This document shows positions 62,757-64,000 of a stretch of 64,000 bases of DNA, piece by piece. The stretch is taken from NCBI RefSeq assembly GCF_016698665.1, contig NZ_CP068046.1, positions 1,674,001 to 1,738,000 on the forward strand, read 5' to 3'. The stretch comes from Devosia rhizoryzae (GTDB lineage Bacteria; Pseudomonadota; Alphaproteobacteria; Rhizobiales; Devosiaceae). Position 1 is the first letter of the stretch, and every line of letters starts with the position of its first letter. Position numbers and translations under genes: made by a program. The notes under the pieces were generated by a model, which saw nothing but the letters and a program-made list of their open reading frames with translations, was not told where the DNA came from and did no database searches.

Positions 62757-63560
62757 ATGCCGCAGCCATTCAGCGACGACGCGCTCGACATCTTTGCCGC
62801 CGACGGCCCGCCGGCGCTGCCGCCAGGCGGCGACACGATCGAGCGTGACGGCACGCGGCTTTGGTTTGCCAGCTGGGGCCAAGGCCCCGCCGTGCTGCTG
62901 CTGCATGGCGGCATGGGCAATGCCAACAATTTCGGCCACCAGGTTCCGGCGCTGCTCGATGCCGGTTATCAGGTGATCGTCATGGACAGCCGCGGCCATG
63001 GCCGCAGCAGCTGGAACGGCGGCGCTTTTTCCTACACCGATATGGCCGAGGATGCGTTTGCGGTTCTGGACCGGCTCGGCATTGGAAAGGCGGCTGTGGT
63101 CGGCTGGAGCGACGGCGCCTGCACCGGCCTTGCCATGGCCAAGCAGCACAAGGAGCGCGTCTCCGGCGTCTTCTTTTTCGCCTGCAATGTCGATGCGACC
63201 GGCGGTTTACCCTTCGTCATGTCCGACCGGATCGGCAAGTGCCTCGAGCGGCACCAGAAGGATTATGCTGCGCTCTCGCCCAAGCCCGCGCAGTTCGATG
63301 CCATGAGCGCCGCGCTCCAGGTCATGCAGCGCGAACAGCCGAACTATTCCGCCGAAGACCTGAGCACCATCGGGGTTCCCGTGACCGTTGCGCAGGCGGA
63401 AGGCGATGAATTCATCCGGCCCGAGCACGCCCGCTATATCGCCGAAACCGTCCCTGGCGCCCGCTTCATCGACCTGCCCGGCGTTACCCACTTCGCCCCG
63501 GTGCAGCAGCCCGCCCTCTTCAACAGCGCGGTCCTGAACTTTCTCGGGCCACTCGGCTAG
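62757..63560 (+). CDS. Alpha/beta hydrolase
   Basis: A 267-residue enzyme from ATG 62757 (MPQPFSDDALDIFAADG), preceded by AAGGGAG. The oxyanion segment LLLHGGMGNANNF and the nucleophile elbow GWSDG (Ser in VVGWSDGACTG) are present, with an Asp in AEGDEF and His in GVTHFAP completing the triad. The substrate is unknown. A frame extension of 29 codons upstream has no similarity. It overlaps the globin gene stop by four bases. Confidence 0.93.
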   Translation: MPQPFSDDALDIFAADGPPALPPGGDTIERDGTRLWFASWGQGPAVLLLHGGMGNANNFGHQVPALLDAGYQVIVMDSRGHGRSSWNGGAFSYTDMAEDAFAVLDRLGIGKAAVVGWSDGACTGLAMAKQHKERVSGVFFFACNVDATGGLPFVMSDRIGKCLERHQKDYAALSPKPAQFDAMSAALQVMQREQPNYSAEDLSTIGVPVTVAQAEGDEFIRPEHARYIAETVPGARFIDLPGVTHFAPVQQPALFNSAVLNFLGPLG

Positions 63561-64000
63561 TCGTCGGGCGTCCACACCGGCGCAGGCTCGCGTTTCAGCG
63601 GGCCCATGGTCATGATGTCCTCGCCGCGCCGCATGGCTATGTTCATGCGGAACGAATTGCCGACGCGTTCGGAGCGTTCGATGAAGATCGCCGCGATCTC
63701 CGGCGGGCAGAGCTCTGTCACCGTTTCGCGGAACAGGCGCAGCCAGCGCATGAAGTGCGCGTCACTGAGCTCCGGGATAGCCATGTGCTTGGGCATTGGC
63801 CGGCCGCCATAGCGGCCGCTTCCCAACAGCATCGAGCTCCAGAAATCGGCAATGGTGGCAAGGTGTTTCGGCCAGTCCGGGCCTGCAATGACCCGGTTGA
63901 ACACCGGCCCGATCACGTCGTCGAGCCGCGCCCGGGCATAGAATTCATCGACCACCGCCCGGATCATCGCTTCGTCGAGGCCTTCCGGCGTGTTCCAGCC
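63557..64000 (-). CDS. Group III truncated hemoglobin, 5' end beyond the window
   Basis: The minus-strand frame is open to the right edge. Upstream of an internal Met at 63967 it reads GWNTPEGLDEAMIRAVVDEFYARARLDDVIGPVF, the normal globin N-terminus, so the start is outside the window. DFWSSMLLGSGRYGG and the likely proximal His in SDAHFMRWLRLF agree with truncated hemoglobins of group III. Such proteins bind oxygen or nitric oxide. The tail is KREPAPVWTPDD. Confidence 0.9.
   Translation of the reverse strand, partial: GWNTPEGLDEAMIRAVVDEFYARARLDDVIGPVFNRVIAGPDWPKHLATIADFWSSMLLGSGRYGGRPMPKHMAIPELSDAHFMRWLRLFRETVTELCPPEIAAIFIERSERVGNSFRMNIAMRRGEDIMTMGPLKREPAPVWTPDD

Overview
The window is a gene-dense, GC-rich stretch of an alphaproteobacterial chromosome. 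Gene content and order (holC-lptF-lptG-surA-pdxA-rsmA, gmk-mltG-fabF-acpP-fabG-fabD, rpsF-rpsR-rplI, dnaB-alr-radA-cvpA-purF, guaA/rsmB/guaB) are typical of Hyphomicrobiales. A Devosia-like genus is my best guess from overall impression, not from any search. Most of the window is core chromosome; no prophage, insertion sequence, rRNA or CRISPR array was seen. One tRNA (Gln, CTG) is present.

Layout. 0-1.2 kb: a drug-type MFS exporter cut by the left edge, divergent from a MarR regulator with repeated half-sites between them. 1.4-8.8 kb: DbpA-type RNA helicase, ndk, a secreted protein, an ABC-F ATPase with a cupin gene, a DUF4344 metallopeptidase, a YitT membrane protein and holC. 9-14 kb: lptF-lptG-surA-like-pdxA-rsmA, with lptD and pepA absent from their usual places. 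14-21 kb (minus strand): MFS-gmk and mltG-fabF-acpP-fabG-fabD. 21.5-33 kb (mostly plus): rpsF-rpsR-rplI with a candidate leader hairpin, dnaB, alr, two micro membrane proteins, radA, and cvpA-purF-SDR-GNAT. 33-50 kb: CNNM/CorC protein, der, a YfgM-like protein, a VapBC module with a visible promoter/operator, guaA, acyltransferase, TspO, rsmB, MAPEG, guaB, a tandem pair of paralogous DHA2 exporters, rlmE, ppx/gppA and tRNA-Gln.

50.5-59.9 kb is the main accessory block. It is a minus-strand catabolic locus made of an ABC carbohydrate-type importer (binding protein, two permeases, ATPase), an amidase, a histidinol-dehydrogenase-like enzyme, an SDR and a LacI regulator. Two near-identical 16-bp palindromes of the form TTGCATACG(T/A)ATGCAA lie upstream of the two halves, which suggests a self-contained LacI regulon. 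The substrate is unknown; the combination points to import of a polyol- or amide-like compound, amide cleavage and stepwise alcohol oxidation.

60-64 kb holds a second DUF4344 metallopeptidase, small proteins, an AcuI/YhdH-type reductase, an alpha/beta hydrolase and a truncated globin that runs off the right edge. Several intergenic palindromic (REP-like) elements are present, including one present as two inverted copies 42 kb apart. A possibly pseudoknotted region sits upstream of radA. Many genes are joined by ATGA or TGATG overlaps, and several starts appear to be TTG or GTG.
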